A DNA stretch of 64,000 nucleotides from Microbulbifer salipaludis (GTDB lineage Bacteria > Pseudomonadota > Gammaproteobacteria > Pseudomonadales > Cellvibrionaceae), in NCBI RefSeq assembly GCF_017303155.1, contig NZ_JAEKJR010000002.1, forward strand, positions 1,054,001 to 1,118,000, given 5' to 3'. Numbering within the stretch: position 1 is the stretch's first letter; the number at the start of each line of letters is the position of its first letter. Position numbers and translations under genes: made by a program. The notes under the pieces were generated by a model. It was not told the origin of the DNA, ran no database searches, and saw only the letters and a program-made list of their open reading frames with translations. Below are positions 25,739 to 34,600 of this stretch, piece after piece.

Positions 25739-26868
25739 GTCTCTTCTCGGGTGAGACGACGGGTGCGGCGACGGGCACGGACCATCAGCCAAGTATTTTT
25801 CCGCAGGGGTTCGTTCGTCAGAGCGCAGATTATATTCTCGCGCGTCAGCGAGCGGACGGGTGCATACCCTGGTTCGATGGGCACTACGCAGACCCATGGG
25901 ATCATGTGGAAGCCGCCATGGGGCTCAGTATTGCCGGTGAATATACCGCGGCGGAAAAAGCCTACGCCTGGCTCGCCAGCCTACAACTGGACGATGGCAG
26001 TTGGTGGGCAGCTTATAAAGATGGCCAGGTAGACAACCGGGAGCGCCGCGAGAGCAACTTCGTGGCCTATATCGCCACGGGTATTTGGCATCATTACCTC
26101 ATTACCCGGGACCAGAGTTTTCTCCGTCGCTACTGGCCGATGGTAGAAAAGGCCCTCACCTTTGTACTGGCGCTACAGTCTGAGCACGGCGAAATCCAGT
26201 GGGCGGTAGACGGGCAGGGCGAGCCTCTGATGGACGCACTGATTACCGGCTGCTCCTCAATTTATAAAAGCCTTGAATGTGGCATCAACATCGCCGTCGT
26301 CCTTGAACAGGATCGCCCGGACTGGCGGATTGCGCGGCAACGTCTGGGGGATGCACTGCGCCACAAGCCTCAGCGCTTCGATCGCACCTGGGAGAGCAAG
26401 GCGCGCTTCTCTATGGACTGGTTCTATCCGGTATTGACCGGCGCCATCGAGGGTGCCGGTGCGAAGGCGCGGCTGCAGGCGAAGTGGGAGGAGTTTGTGG
26501 TGGCGGGGTTGGGCTGCCGCTGTGTCAACGATGAGCCCTGGGTAACCGTGGCCGAATCCTGCGAGCTCACCATGGCGTTGCTGGCAGCTGGTGAAGTGGC
26601 AAAAGCGCACACCCTCTACCGCGGCCTGCATCGCTGGCAGGATAACGATGGCGGCTACTGGACCGGCTACGTCTATCGCGACAGCGCCGTGTGGCCAGAG
26701 GAAAAAACCACCTGGACGGTCGGCGCCATGTTGCTCGCGGCGGATGCATTGGCGGGGCTTACGCCCGCCAGCACCCTGTTTACCCGGGTAGAGTTACTGG
26801 ATACGCCGCAGAATACCCAGCGTCTTGACCATCTCCACCCGCTCGAACTGACCGGAAGCCAGCGCTAG
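25735..26868 (+). CDS. Alpha/alpha-toroid protein (six-hairpin / prenyltransferase-like)
   Basis: A 377-residue protein made of repeated helix pairs carrying the QW-like motifs of alpha/alpha-toroid enzymes: ADYILARQRADGCIPWF, AWLASLQLDDGSWW, and HRWQDNDGGYWTGYVY. Such folds occur in six-hairpin glycosidases, lyases and terpene cyclases. No catalytic Asp pair can be assigned with confidence, so the activity is unknown. It overlaps the methyltransferase start by 4 bp and its 3' end overlaps a convergent gene by 75 bp. Confidence 0.7.
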   Translation: MSLFSGETTGAATGTDHQPSIFPQGFVRQSADYILARQRADGCIPWFDGHYADPWDHVEAAMGLSIAGEYTAAEKAYAWLASLQLDDGSWWAAYKDGQVDNRERRESNFVAYIATGIWHHYLITRDQSFLRRYWPMVEKALTFVLALQSEHGEIQWAVDGQGEPLMDALITGCSSIYKSLECGINIAVVLEQDRPDWRIARQRLGDALRHKPQRFDRTWESKARFSMDWFYPVLTGAIEGAGAKARLQAKWEEFVVAGLGCRCVNDEPWVTVAESCELTMALLAAGEVAKAHTLYRGLHRWQDNDGGYWTGYVYRDSAVWPEEKTTWTVGAMLLAADALAGLTPASTLFTRVELLDTPQNTQRLDHLHPLELTGSQR

Positions 26869-27426
26869 CTGATAAATTTCATAGGGTGCCTGACCGCCGT
26901 CTTCCGGGTTGGGGAAGATATCGTGAATCGCCAGGTAACCACCGGGCACAATGTGCCGGCTCCAGCTGCGGTAATCGGTGAGTGCCGCCTCCCGCGAGTG
27001 ACCGCCATCAATGAATACCAGCCCCAGTGGCGTGTTCCAGTGACGGGCCGCTACGGCTGACGGGGCGACTACGGGTACCACGTTTTGCTCCAGCGCTGCG
27101 GCCCGCATTGTGGCGCGGAAACTGCGAAAGCTGTCCATCAGCTGGCTGCGATCGTCAAACAGTTCCCGGTCGTGGTACTCCTCGCCGGGCTGGTGTTCTT
27201 CCGAGCCGCGATGGTGATCAATGGCGAACAGTGAGTTGTTCATCAGCTTGCAGGCGCTGCCGAGATACACCGTGGATTTGCCACAGTAGCTGCCGACTTC
27301 CAGTGCGGGCCCCAGGTCGCTGGCTTCCGCTGCCAGGCGGTAGAGTGCTTCGCCCTCTACCGGGTCGAGAAAGCCCTTCACGGTGTGAATGTCGAGGGGT
27401 AAGTCGATGGGATGGGAAATTTCCAT
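26794..27426 (-). CDS. Class I SAM-dependent methyltransferase (CmcI/Methyltransf_24-like)
   Basis: A 210-residue protein. Motif I is ALEVGSYCGKSTVYLGSA, with FAIDHHRGS next and FIDGGHSREAALTDYRSW later, the pattern of Methyltransf_24 enzymes acting on small molecules or sugars. The frame continues upstream to 27630, but ATG 27426 gives the natural domain start. It is encoded opposite to the toroid gene and their coding ends overlap (26794-26868). It is divergent from the acyltransferase. Confidence 0.8.
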   Translation of the reverse strand: MEISHPIDLPLDIHTVKGFLDPVEGEALYRLAAEASDLGPALEVGSYCGKSTVYLGSACKLMNNSLFAIDHHRGSEEHQPGEEYHDRELFDDRSQLMDSFRSFRATMRAAALEQNVVPVVAPSAVAARHWNTPLGLVFIDGGHSREAALTDYRSWSRHIVPGGYLAIHDIFPNPEDGGQAPYEIYQLALASGQFERVEMVKTLGILRRIQ

Positions 27427-27495
27427 AGTGTTTATGGTCTGCTGTGTGGCTGATTGAATAGCGCAAGACAGTACCGAGGGGCATCGTGTATTGCA

Positions 27496-28281
27496 ATGTA
27501 TCCGCAGTACAGATCCCATGACAAAAAATACAAAGACCGGCGACGGCTTCGATACCTTATGCGAAAAGATCATAGACCATACTGGCTCAAACGCCTGCTG
27601 CTCGGGTTCCGCCACTGGCGGTGTCAGCATTTTTTATTGCCGCAGTTCGATGCCATTGGCCACGAGCCGGAAATCATGCATCCGGCTTCAGTAAAAGTGT
27701 TCGGCAGCGGTATTCGGCTCGGAAACTTTCCGCATCTGATTTCCACCCCGGACAACTGTATTCGCCTCACGGCCATGGGGCACCGTGGCGGCGAAGCGAG
27801 CATCACCATTGGCGACTATGTGCTGATTTCCCCCGGTGTGCGGATCTCTGCCGGTCAGTCCATCACCATTGGCGACGCATGCATGCTCGCTGCCAATGTG
27901 TACATCTCGGACTCCGACTGGCACGGGCTGTACAACCGCACCCGGCCATTTCGCTGCACGGCGCCGATCACCCTCGGCAACAATGTGTGGATTGGTGATA
28001 GCGCGATCGTCTGTAAGGGTGTCTCCATCGGCGATAACGCAGTGGTGGGGGCGGGGAGCGTGGTTACGCGGGATGTGCCGGCCAACGCGGTCGTTGCGGG
28101 CAATCCCGCACGGGAGATCAAGCAAATCAACCCGCGCCGCAGAATGATTACCCGCGAGGCCCTGTTTGCCGACAGTTTCCGGCAGGCGCACAATCTGGAT
28201 GAATTGGATAAAATGCTGCTCGCGGGCAACAGCCTGCTCGGGTGGTTGCGGTCGGTCGTATTGCCACGAAGAGGAGATTAG
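27496..28281 (+). CDS. Left-handed beta-helix (hexapeptide) acyltransferase
   Basis: About 261 residues. Many hexapeptide turns ([60 protein letters not shown]) form the beta-helix of the maa/nodL type, and the end [12 protein letters not shown] is characteristic. The N-terminal region is basic. It probably O-acetylates a sugar of the glycan made by this cluster. Starts at 27496 or 27559 are both possible; the TTG at 27454 is unlikely. Confidence 0.82.
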   Translation: MYPQYRSHDKKYKDRRRLRYLMRKDHRPYWLKRLLLGFRHWRCQHFLLPQFDAIGHEPEIMHPASVKVFGSGIRLGNFPHLISTPDNCIRLTAMGHRGGEASITIGDYVLISPGVRISAGQSITIGDACMLAANVYISDSDWHGLYNRTRPFRCTAPITLGNNVWIGDSAIVCKGVSIGDNAVVGAGSVVTRDVPANAVVAGNPAREIKQINPRRRMITREALFADSFRQAHNLDELDKMLLAGNSLLGWLRSVVLPRRGD

Positions 28282-28334
28282 CGGGTTGCACAGATCCCGG
28301 TCTCACGTAGCGTTAGTTAGGAAGTCGAATAAAA

Positions 28335-28844
28335 ATGCATAAACAGGGTAGTGTGGTACTGATCGGGATGCCGGGTGCTGGCAAGAGTACGCTGGGGGTA
28401 TTGCTGGCAAAGGAACTGGCCAAGGATTTTGTGGATACGGATGTATTGATCCAGCTGCGGGAGAGCAAAACCCTGCAGGAAATCATGAACGAGACCGATT
28501 ATCTGAATCTGCGCCGTATTGAGGGAGAGGTGATCGCCGAGGCCAGGCTCCCCAACCATGTGATCGCCACCGGTGGCAGCGTGGTGTACAGCGAGGAAGG
28601 GATGCACAATCTGCTTAAATTCGGTCCCGCGGTTTTCCTGAACTGTTCCGCAGAGGAGTTGCGTAGAAGAATTCACAACTACGAGAGCCGCGGTATTGCC
28701 AAGGCGCCGGGACAAAGCTTTGAGGAATTGTTTGAGGAGCGCCAGGCGCTGTATCGTCGCTATGCGGATATCGTGGTGGACTGCGATGGCCAGGACCTCG
28801 AGGGGGTCCTGGCGCAGGTGGTGAGCAAGCTGGACGCTCGCTGA
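28335..28844 (+). CDS. Shikimate kinase family protein
   Basis: A 169-residue P-loop kinase. Walker A GMPGAGKST (about 11-19), the D-x-D pair FVDTDVLI, GGS at about 80 and the lid/adenine segment with RGIAK and ERQALYRRYAD match shikimate kinase. It would phosphorylate shikimate, but the canonical aroK normally sits beside aroB, which is not here. This may be a paralog or may have another substrate. A weak AGGAAG lies ahead of the ATG. Confidence 0.75.
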   Translation: MHKQGSVVLIGMPGAGKSTLGVLLAKELAKDFVDTDVLIQLRESKTLQEIMNETDYLNLRRIEGEVIAEARLPNHVIATGGSVVYSEEGMHNLLKFGPAVFLNCSAEELRRRIHNYESRGIAKAPGQSFEELFEERQALYRRYADIVVDCDGQDLEGVLAQVVSKLDAR

Positions 28845-28862
28845 TGCCGCGAGTGCGCCGCC

Positions 28863-29333
28863 TTATAGCGGCAGCTGGGTGGTGTACTTGACCTGCTTCA
28901 AGGCGAAGGTCGAGTTTACCGAGGCCACATTCGGCAGGTGGACCAGTGAGCGCTTCAGTAGCTGCTCGTAGTGCTCCACACTGTCGACCACGACGCGCAA
29001 TACGTAGTCTTTATCGCCACTGGTGGAGTAGCATTCCACCACTTCCTGCACATCCTGTACCGCAGACTCGAAGTTGTTCAGCGAGTCTTCGTCGTGGTTG
29101 TGAATGGTGACGTAGCAGTATACTGTGACCCCAAGGTCAAGTTTACGCGGATCCAGGAGGGTGACGCGGCCACGGATGATGCCTTCCGCCTCGAGGCGCT
29201 TGATGCGACGCCAGCAGGGGGTGTGCGACAAACCCACTTTGTCTCCCAGCTCCGCCATGGAATAATCCGCGTTTTCCTGCAGCGCCCGCAGAATCTTGCG
29301 GTCGAAATCATCCAAGTCTGTTGAGCGCTTCAT
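28863..29333 (-). CDS. Lrp/AsnC family transcriptional regulator
   Basis: A 156-residue protein with an N-terminal winged helix (LDDFDRKILRALQENADYSMAELG region) and a C-terminal RAM effector domain (VTVYCYVTI, CYSTSGDKDYVLRVVV). It is divergent from the indolepyruvate oxidoreductase gene, the usual layout for an amino-acid-responsive activator controlling its neighbour. A perfect inverted repeat at 29379-29400 in the shared region is a probable binding site. Confidence 0.9.
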   Translation of the reverse strand: MKRSTDLDDFDRKILRALQENADYSMAELGDKVGLSHTPCWRRIKRLEAEGIIRGRVTLLDPRKLDLGVTVYCYVTIHNHDEDSLNNFESAVQDVQEVVECYSTSGDKDYVLRVVVDSVEHYEQLLKRSLVHLPNVASVNSTFALKQVKYTTQLPL

Positions 29334-29378
29334 ATAAACTCCTGTCCTACAATTTCTACATTGGCCGAGATGGTTGTC

Positions 29379-29400
29379 ACAATTTTAATCGCAAAATTGT
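29379..29400. promoter_or_regulatory. Inverted repeat, candidate Lrp-type operator
   Basis: ACAATTTT (29379-29386) and AAAATTGT (29393-29400) are exact reverse complements with a 6-base AT-rich spacer. The site is 46 bp upstream of the regulator start and about 210 bp before the oxidoreductase, in line with Lrp-family control of both genes. Confidence 0.5.
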
Positions 29401-29606
29401 AAATAAAGCAATGTTTCATTGTGCCTAAGGCACTAGTATGACTTGACCAAGCCGTCGCTAATTCGGGCCGCCATACAATAACTCGTTTAAACGGGCGCCA
29501 AGGCCAGCGACGCGAGCCTCAAATCACAATAAGTCGAATCACAATAGTTGGCGGAAGTCCGCGCGCTACGCGGGCCACCTGACACCAGCGGGAAAGAAGT
29601 AGGCGT

Positions 29607-32600
29607 ATGAGCGAGCATAAAGTGAATACCGATTCTCAGGCAGTCACTGCCCCGGCAGGCACCGACAAAAAGGTTTCCCTGGACGACCGATACACCATTG
29701 AGAAAGGGCGCGTGCTCCTTTCCGGTATCCAGGCGCTGGTGCGCCTGCCCATCGACCAGATGCGCATCGACCGCGCGCGGGGCCTGAATACCGCCACCTT
29801 CATTTCCGGCTACCGGGGCTCGCCCCTCGGCGGATACGACCAGCAGCTCTCCCGCGCCAGCAAGCTCCTTGATGCACACAATATTCGTTTTGTACCCGGA
29901 GTGAACGAAGAGCTGGCAGCTACCTCGGTCTGGGGCTCCCAGCAGGTGGGCCTGTTCGACGGTGCCGAAGTCGATGGTGTTTGTGGTATCTGGTACGGCA
30001 AAACCCCGGGGGTAGACCGTTCCTGCGACGCTTTCCGCCACGCCAATGCCGCCGGCTCCTCGCCCAAGGGCGGGGCACTGATCATCGCCGGTGATGACCA
30101 CGGCTGTAAGTCCTCCTCCTATCCCGGGCAGTCCGAATTTGCCTTTGTGGACATGCATATTCCGGTGTTGAACCCCGCTACGGTGCAGGAAGTACTGGAT
30201 TATGGTCTTTACGGCCTGGAGCTGTCGCGCTTCAGCGGCTGTTGGGTGGCGATGATCACCCTGGCGGAAAACATGGACAGCTCCTCCACCGTGGAAGTGA
30301 ACCCCGCCGGTGTTTCCTTTGAGTATCCAGAAGTCGAACGCCCGCCGGGTGGGCTCAATATCCGCAAGCAGGACAACCCCCTCGAGCAGGAAGAGCGCCT
30401 GTGGCGCTACAAGCGCCCCGCAGCACTGGCGTTTGCCCGTGCCAACCAGCTGAACAAGCTGGTGCTGGACAATCCGCAGGCGAGCCTGGGTATTGTCACC
30501 GCCGGCAAGGCGCACCTCGATTTGATGCAGGCGTTCGAGGACATGGGTATCGACGAGGAGCGCGCCCGTGCCCTGGGTATCCGGATCCTAAAGGTCGGCA
30601 TGACCTACCCGTTGGACGTGCCCGGCATCCAGGAATTTGCCCGCGGCCTGGATAGCCTGCTGGTACTGGAAGAAAAGCGCAGCCTGATGGAAGTGCAGCT
30701 GAAAGAAGAGCTGTACAACGTGCACCTGCGCGATCCGAATTTCCCGCGCATTCTGGGCAAGGTGGACGAGCACGATAAACCGCTGCTGCCGATGTATGGC
30801 GAACTGTCGCCGGCGGTGGTGGCGCAGGTGCTCGGCTATCTGCTGGGAGAGGAGAATCTCCACGAGCGCGCCAAGCACCGCCTGATGCGTTTGGATGCCT
30901 TGGCGGAACGTATTTCCGCGCAGGCGGGCTCCAGCGTTGCCCGACTGCCCATGTTCTGTGCCGGTTGCCCGCACAACCGCTCCACGCGCGTTCCGGAAGG
31001 CAGCCGCGCGCTGGCCGGAATCGGTTGCCACTACATGGCCCAGTGGCTCGATCGGGAAACCTACACCTTTACCCAGATGGGCGCCGAGGGCGTCAACTGG
31101 ATCGGCCAGGCGGCCTTCACCAGTGAGCCCCATGTGTTCGTCAACCTGGGCGATGGCACCTACTTCCATTCCGGTATTCTCGCCATTCGCGCTGCGGTGG
31201 CGGCGAAAGTGAATATCACCTACAAGATTCTGTTCAATGACGCCGTGGCCATGACGGGTGGCCAGCCGCACGATGGCGAGTTGCTCCCGGATATGATCTG
31301 CCGCCAGGTGCTGGCAGAAGGGGTCAACAAGGTCGTGCTGGTGATGGACGACACCGACAAGTACAAGGGCAAGCTCCAGTTCCCTGATGCAGTGGAGATT
31401 CGTCACCGGGATCATATGCCGGCCGTGATGGAAGCCCTGCGCGAAGCGCCCGGTTGTACCGTAATCGTCTACGACCAGACCTGTGCCACCGAGCTGCGCC
31501 GCAAGCGCAAGCGCGGCCTGCTGCCGAAGGCGGAAGGGCGCCCGTTTATCAACGAGCTGGTGTGCGAAGGCTGTGGTGACTGCGTTACCCAGTCCAGCTG
31601 TATCGCGGTGGAAAAAGTCGACACCGCCCTGGGTGACAAGCGCCGTATCAACCAGACCACGTGCAACCAGGATATGTCCTGCGTCAATGGATTCTGTCCG
31701 TCGTTTGTGACGGTCAAGGGCGGCAAGCTCAACAAGCGCGCCGGCGTGGGCGATGCCCTGTGTCAGGAGGCGGACAAGCTGCCGTCACCGGTGCTGCCCG
31801 CACTGAACGAGCCGTTCAACCTGCTGGTGACCGGTGTCGGTGGCACGGGTGTGGTGACCATTGGCGCACTGCTGGCGATGGCTGCGCACATTGAAAACAA
31901 GGCCTGCAGCACACTGGATCAGACCGGTCTCGCGCAGAAGGGCGGTGCGGTTTACTCCCATGTGCGCTTTGCCGACAGCCCCGAACAGCTCAAAGCGGTG
32001 CGGATTTCTGACGGCCGCGCCGATGCGCTGATGGCCTGTGACCTGATTGCCGCGGGCAATCTGTCGGCCAGCCTGGCCAAACTGGATGAAACCCACAGCC
32101 GCGCGGTGGTGAATACCCATTTGAGCCCGACGGCGGCATCCGTGCTCGGGCGCGAAGACATTCATTCGCCCCAGGCGGTACTGGATACCATCAAGGATGC
32201 GGTGCAGGTACTGGATGTGGTGGAAGGGCATGCCCTGACCAAGGCGGCGCTGGGCGACACCCTGGCGGCAAATATTTTCATGCTCGGCTATGCCTGGCAG
32301 AAAGGCTTGATCCCTCTGGGGCTGGAGGCACTGCGCGAGGCCATTCGCCTGAATGGTGTGGCCGTAGAGGGCAACTTGCAGGGGCTCGCTGCTGGGCGCC
32401 TGGCCGCGCAAGACCGCGCGGTATTGGATCGCCTGCTTTCTCAGGACGACGTGGTGGTGATGCCGCAGGGGCTGGAGGCCATCGTTGCGCACCGGGTGGC
32501 GCATCTGACCGGTTACCAGAATGCGGCGCTGGCCAGGCGTTACCGCACACTGGTCGACAAGGTGAAAGACACCGAAATTCTCCGCGTGCCGGGCAGCGAG

Positions 32601-33170
32601 GCCCTGGCGGAAGTAGTCGCGCGCAATTATGCGAAACTGCTTGCCTACAAAGACGAGTACGAGGTGGCGCGCCTGTACAGTGATGGCCGTTTCATGGAAT
32701 CCCTGCGGGAAAACTTCGCCGGGGATTTCGAGCTCGAGTTCAATCTGGCGCCGCCGCTACTGAGCCCGTTTGACAAAACCATCGGGCGCCCGCGCAAGCT
32801 CAAGTTTGGTGGCTGGATGCACAAGGCATTCGGTGTGCTGGCGAAGTTCCGCTTCTTGCGTGGTACGGCGCTGGATATTTTCGGCTATACCGCCGAGCGC
32901 AAAATGGAGCGCGCGCTGATCAGCGAATACGAAAAAATCGTAGAGGAAGTGATTGGTCGCCTGAACGCGGAGAATCATGCAGCAGCTATCGAGCTGTTGA
33001 GCTATCCCGACCAGGTGCGTGGCTACGGGCCCGTCAAGGAACAGAATGTTGCGCAGGCACAGCAGTCGAAAGTTGCGGCCTTGCAGCGTTTCTACAATCC
33101 TGAGACGGCGTCACCCGGTGAAACCCCGGTAGAGGTGTTTGACCCGGCCAAGGCGCAACAGGTGGGGTAA
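29607..33170 (+). CDS. Indolepyruvate ferredoxin oxidoreductase, fused alpha/beta form
   Basis: A 1187-residue single-chain 2-oxoacid:ferredoxin oxidoreductase. The N-terminal pyrimidine-binding domain is followed by a TPP-binding part with GDGTYFHSG and the Cys-containing FCAGCPHN. A ferredoxin-like Cys cluster comes next (CEGCGDC, SSCIAVEK, CNQDMSC, NGFCPSF, about 655-695), then the gamma-type domain (TGVGGTGVVTIGALL). It oxidatively decarboxylates aryl or branched 2-oxoacids from amino acid transamination to acyl-CoA. The Lrp-type gene is divergent. A strong terminator follows at 33202. Confidence 0.92.
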   Translation: MSEHKVNTDSQAVTAPAGTDKKVSLDDRYTIEKGRVLLSGIQALVRLPIDQMRIDRARGLNTATFISGYRGSPLGGYDQQLSRASKLLDAHNIRFVPGVNEELAATSVWGSQQVGLFDGAEVDGVCGIWYGKTPGVDRSCDAFRHANAAGSSPKGGALIIAGDDHGCKSSSYPGQSEFAFVDMHIPVLNPATVQEVLDYGLYGLELSRFSGCWVAMITLAENMDSSSTVEVNPAGVSFEYPEVERPPGGLNIRKQDNPLEQEERLWRYKRPAALAFARANQLNKLVLDNPQASLGIVTAGKAHLDLMQAFEDMGIDEERARALGIRILKVGMTYPLDVPGIQEFARGLDSLLVLEEKRSLMEVQLKEELYNVHLRDPNFPRILGKVDEHDKPLLPMYGELSPAVVAQVLGYLLGEENLHERAKHRLMRLDALAERISAQAGSSVARLPMFCAGCPHNRSTRVPEGSRALAGIGCHYMAQWLDRETYTFTQMGAEGVNWIGQAAFTSEPHVFVNLGDGTYFHSGILAIRAAVAAKVNITYKILFNDAVAMTGGQPHDGELLPDMICRQVLAEGVNKVVLVMDDTDKYKGKLQFPDAVEIRHRDHMPAVMEALREAPGCTVIVYDQTCATELRRKRKRGLLPKAEGRPFINELVCEGCGDCVTQSSCIAVEKVDTALGDKRRINQTTCNQDMSCVNGFCPSFVTVKGGKLNKRAGVGDALCQEADKLPSPVLPALNEPFNLLVTGVGGTGVVTIGALLAMAAHIENKACSTLDQTGLAQKGGAVYSHVRFADSPEQLKAVRISDGRADALMACDLIAAGNLSASLAKLDETHSRAVVNTHLSPTAASVLGREDIHSPQAVLDTIKDAVQVLDVVEGHALTKAALGDTLAANIFMLGYAWQKGLIPLGLEALREAIRLNGVAVEGNLQGLAAGRLAAQDRAVLDRLLSQDDVVVMPQGLEAIVAHRVAHLTGYQNAALARRYRTLVDKVKDTEILRVPGSEALAEVVARNYAKLLAYKDEYEVARLYSDGRFMESLRENFAGDFELEFNLAPPLLSPFDKTIGRPRKLKFGGWMHKAFGVLAKFRFLRGTALDIFGYTAERKMERALISEYEKIVEEVIGRLNAENHAAAIELLSYPDQVRGYGPVKEQNVAQAQQSKVAALQRFYNPETASPGETPVEVFDPAKAQQVG

Positions 33171-33201
33171 CGTCAGCGCGCTGTTTTAGATAGCGATTGA
33201 A

Positions 33202-33232
33202 AAAGCGGGCCCGGTGGGCTCGCTTTTTTTTT
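33202..33232. terminator. Bidirectional terminator between convergent genes
   Basis: AAAGCGGGCCC (33202-33212) pairs with GGGCTCGCTTT (33216-33226) with one G-T pair; T run on the + strand and A run on the other side. Confidence 0.85.
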
Positions 33233-33239
33233 GTGCCGG

Positions 33240-34532
33240 CTACCAGGCCATTTGCACACGCAATCCCAGCTGATTGGTGTCGTCGCCGGTGAAATCATCC
33301 TCACCAAAAATCAGGTTGAGCATGACCCGGACATGGCGATTGGCGTAGTAGTTCAAGCCGATTTGCGCGCTGCTGGCTTCGAGCCGGTGTATGTCTCGAT
33401 TTTCCATGGTGTCGTAGCGAGCGGTGAGCTCCCAGGCGCCCCCCCAGAGTCCGTCGCCAGAGGGTCGGGCGGAATTGAAGGCGCCCCGTTTCTTGTTGTA
33501 GGTCTTGTGCTCGCCGGTGAGCATCCAGCTGCCCTGCACATACCAGGTGTGTACCGATTGATCGTCGATGTAACAGCCGAATTGCGGATCGCAGAAGAAG
33601 GGCGCGGGCGCCCCGAACTCCCGCTCGAACTGCGACTCTGTCAGATAGTAATCGGCATCAAACTCGCCAAGTGCGTACTCGGCCTGCAGATACAGTGGGC
33701 CGTAGCTACCGGCAATTTCCAGTGAGGCCAAAGAGGCCTCATCCCCGAGGTCGCCAGGCGTCAGCGCCATCAGCTGCGAGGGACCCCGGCGCCCGGCGTA
33801 ATCGGCCTCCGCGGTAATATCGGCGGAATTCTGGTTGGCGTTTTCATAGCTGATCGACGTGCCCAGATGAAACGTGGCAAGGTCTGTGTTGATCGGTGCC
33901 CACGCCAGTCGGCCCGCGGCGCCAACGCCTTCATTGCGGCGCGTACCCGCGTCCCGCAGGTTGAACGCCATCATGCCGAGGGTGAAACAATCCAGTACGC
34001 CGGTCCAGCCGATGCCTTGCTGGAACTGGTAGTCTTCGTACAGGCCGGTGGCACTGGAAAAGGGGCGCTCCAGCATAGTGATTTCGTTGGAGCTGGTCAT
34101 TTCTGCCATGGAACGGAACGGCTTGAACTGACCAATGCGAATTTCACCATTCAGAAACGCGTGTGCAATAAACACATCGCGAAATCCGTTCAGGGTGCTA
34201 CCACCGGTAAAGTCCTGCTCCAGCACGTATTTCCAGTCGTACACATTGCCTTTCAGGGTGATGCGCGCGCGACGGAAATCCGTGGTGCTCACCGGGTCTT
34301 CGATGTCGCTGTCGAACAGGTAGGTGTCAAAATGGATTCGGCCACCCAGGGAAGCAGAAAAATTTCCGTCGTCGGAGGAGATCTTCAGCCCGCCCCTGGT
34401 CTCTGCTTCGTCCGCCATTACGGGCGCGGTAGCAAGCAGTACACAGAGCTTGAGCAGGTGGGAGGCCACCGGCGAGCGGTGGCCCTCTGGCAACGCTTTT
34501 TCCGCCGAAGCGAATGAAGAGAGTAATGACAC
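33240..34532 (-). CDS. OprP/OprO-type (phosphate-selective) porin
   Basis: A 430-residue protein with a signal segment ending APVMADEAE, and a mature part with LGGRIHFDTYLFD, TTDFRRARITLKGNVYDWKYVLEQDF and FKPFRSM, the landmarks of the porin O/P family. It ends in an aromatic W after LGLRVQMA, as outer-membrane barrels do. The GTG start is supported by AAGGAAGGA just upstream. The ligand may be phosphate or pyrophosphate, but the family label does not prove it. Confidence 0.85.
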   Translation of the reverse strand: MSLLSSFASAEKALPEGHRSPVASHLLKLCVLLATAPVMADEAETRGGLKISSDDGNFSASLGGRIHFDTYLFDSDIEDPVSTTDFRRARITLKGNVYDWKYVLEQDFTGGSTLNGFRDVFIAHAFLNGEIRIGQFKPFRSMAEMTSSNEITMLERPFSSATGLYEDYQFQQGIGWTGVLDCFTLGMMAFNLRDAGTRRNEGVGAAGRLAWAPINTDLATFHLGTSISYENANQNSADITAEADYAGRRGPSQLMALTPGDLGDEASLASLEIAGSYGPLYLQAEYALGEFDADYYLTESQFEREFGAPAPFFCDPQFGCYIDDQSVHTWYVQGSWMLTGEHKTYNKKRGAFNSARPSGDGLWGGAWELTARYDTMENRDIHRLEASSAQIGLNYYANRHVRVMLNLIFGEDDFTGDDTNQLGLRVQMAW

Positions 34533-34600
34533 GGCGTCCTTCCTTTCCAGCTGACTAAGGCCAGTTTAGACGGCCTGGAAAAGTGTGACGCGCGTTCAGG

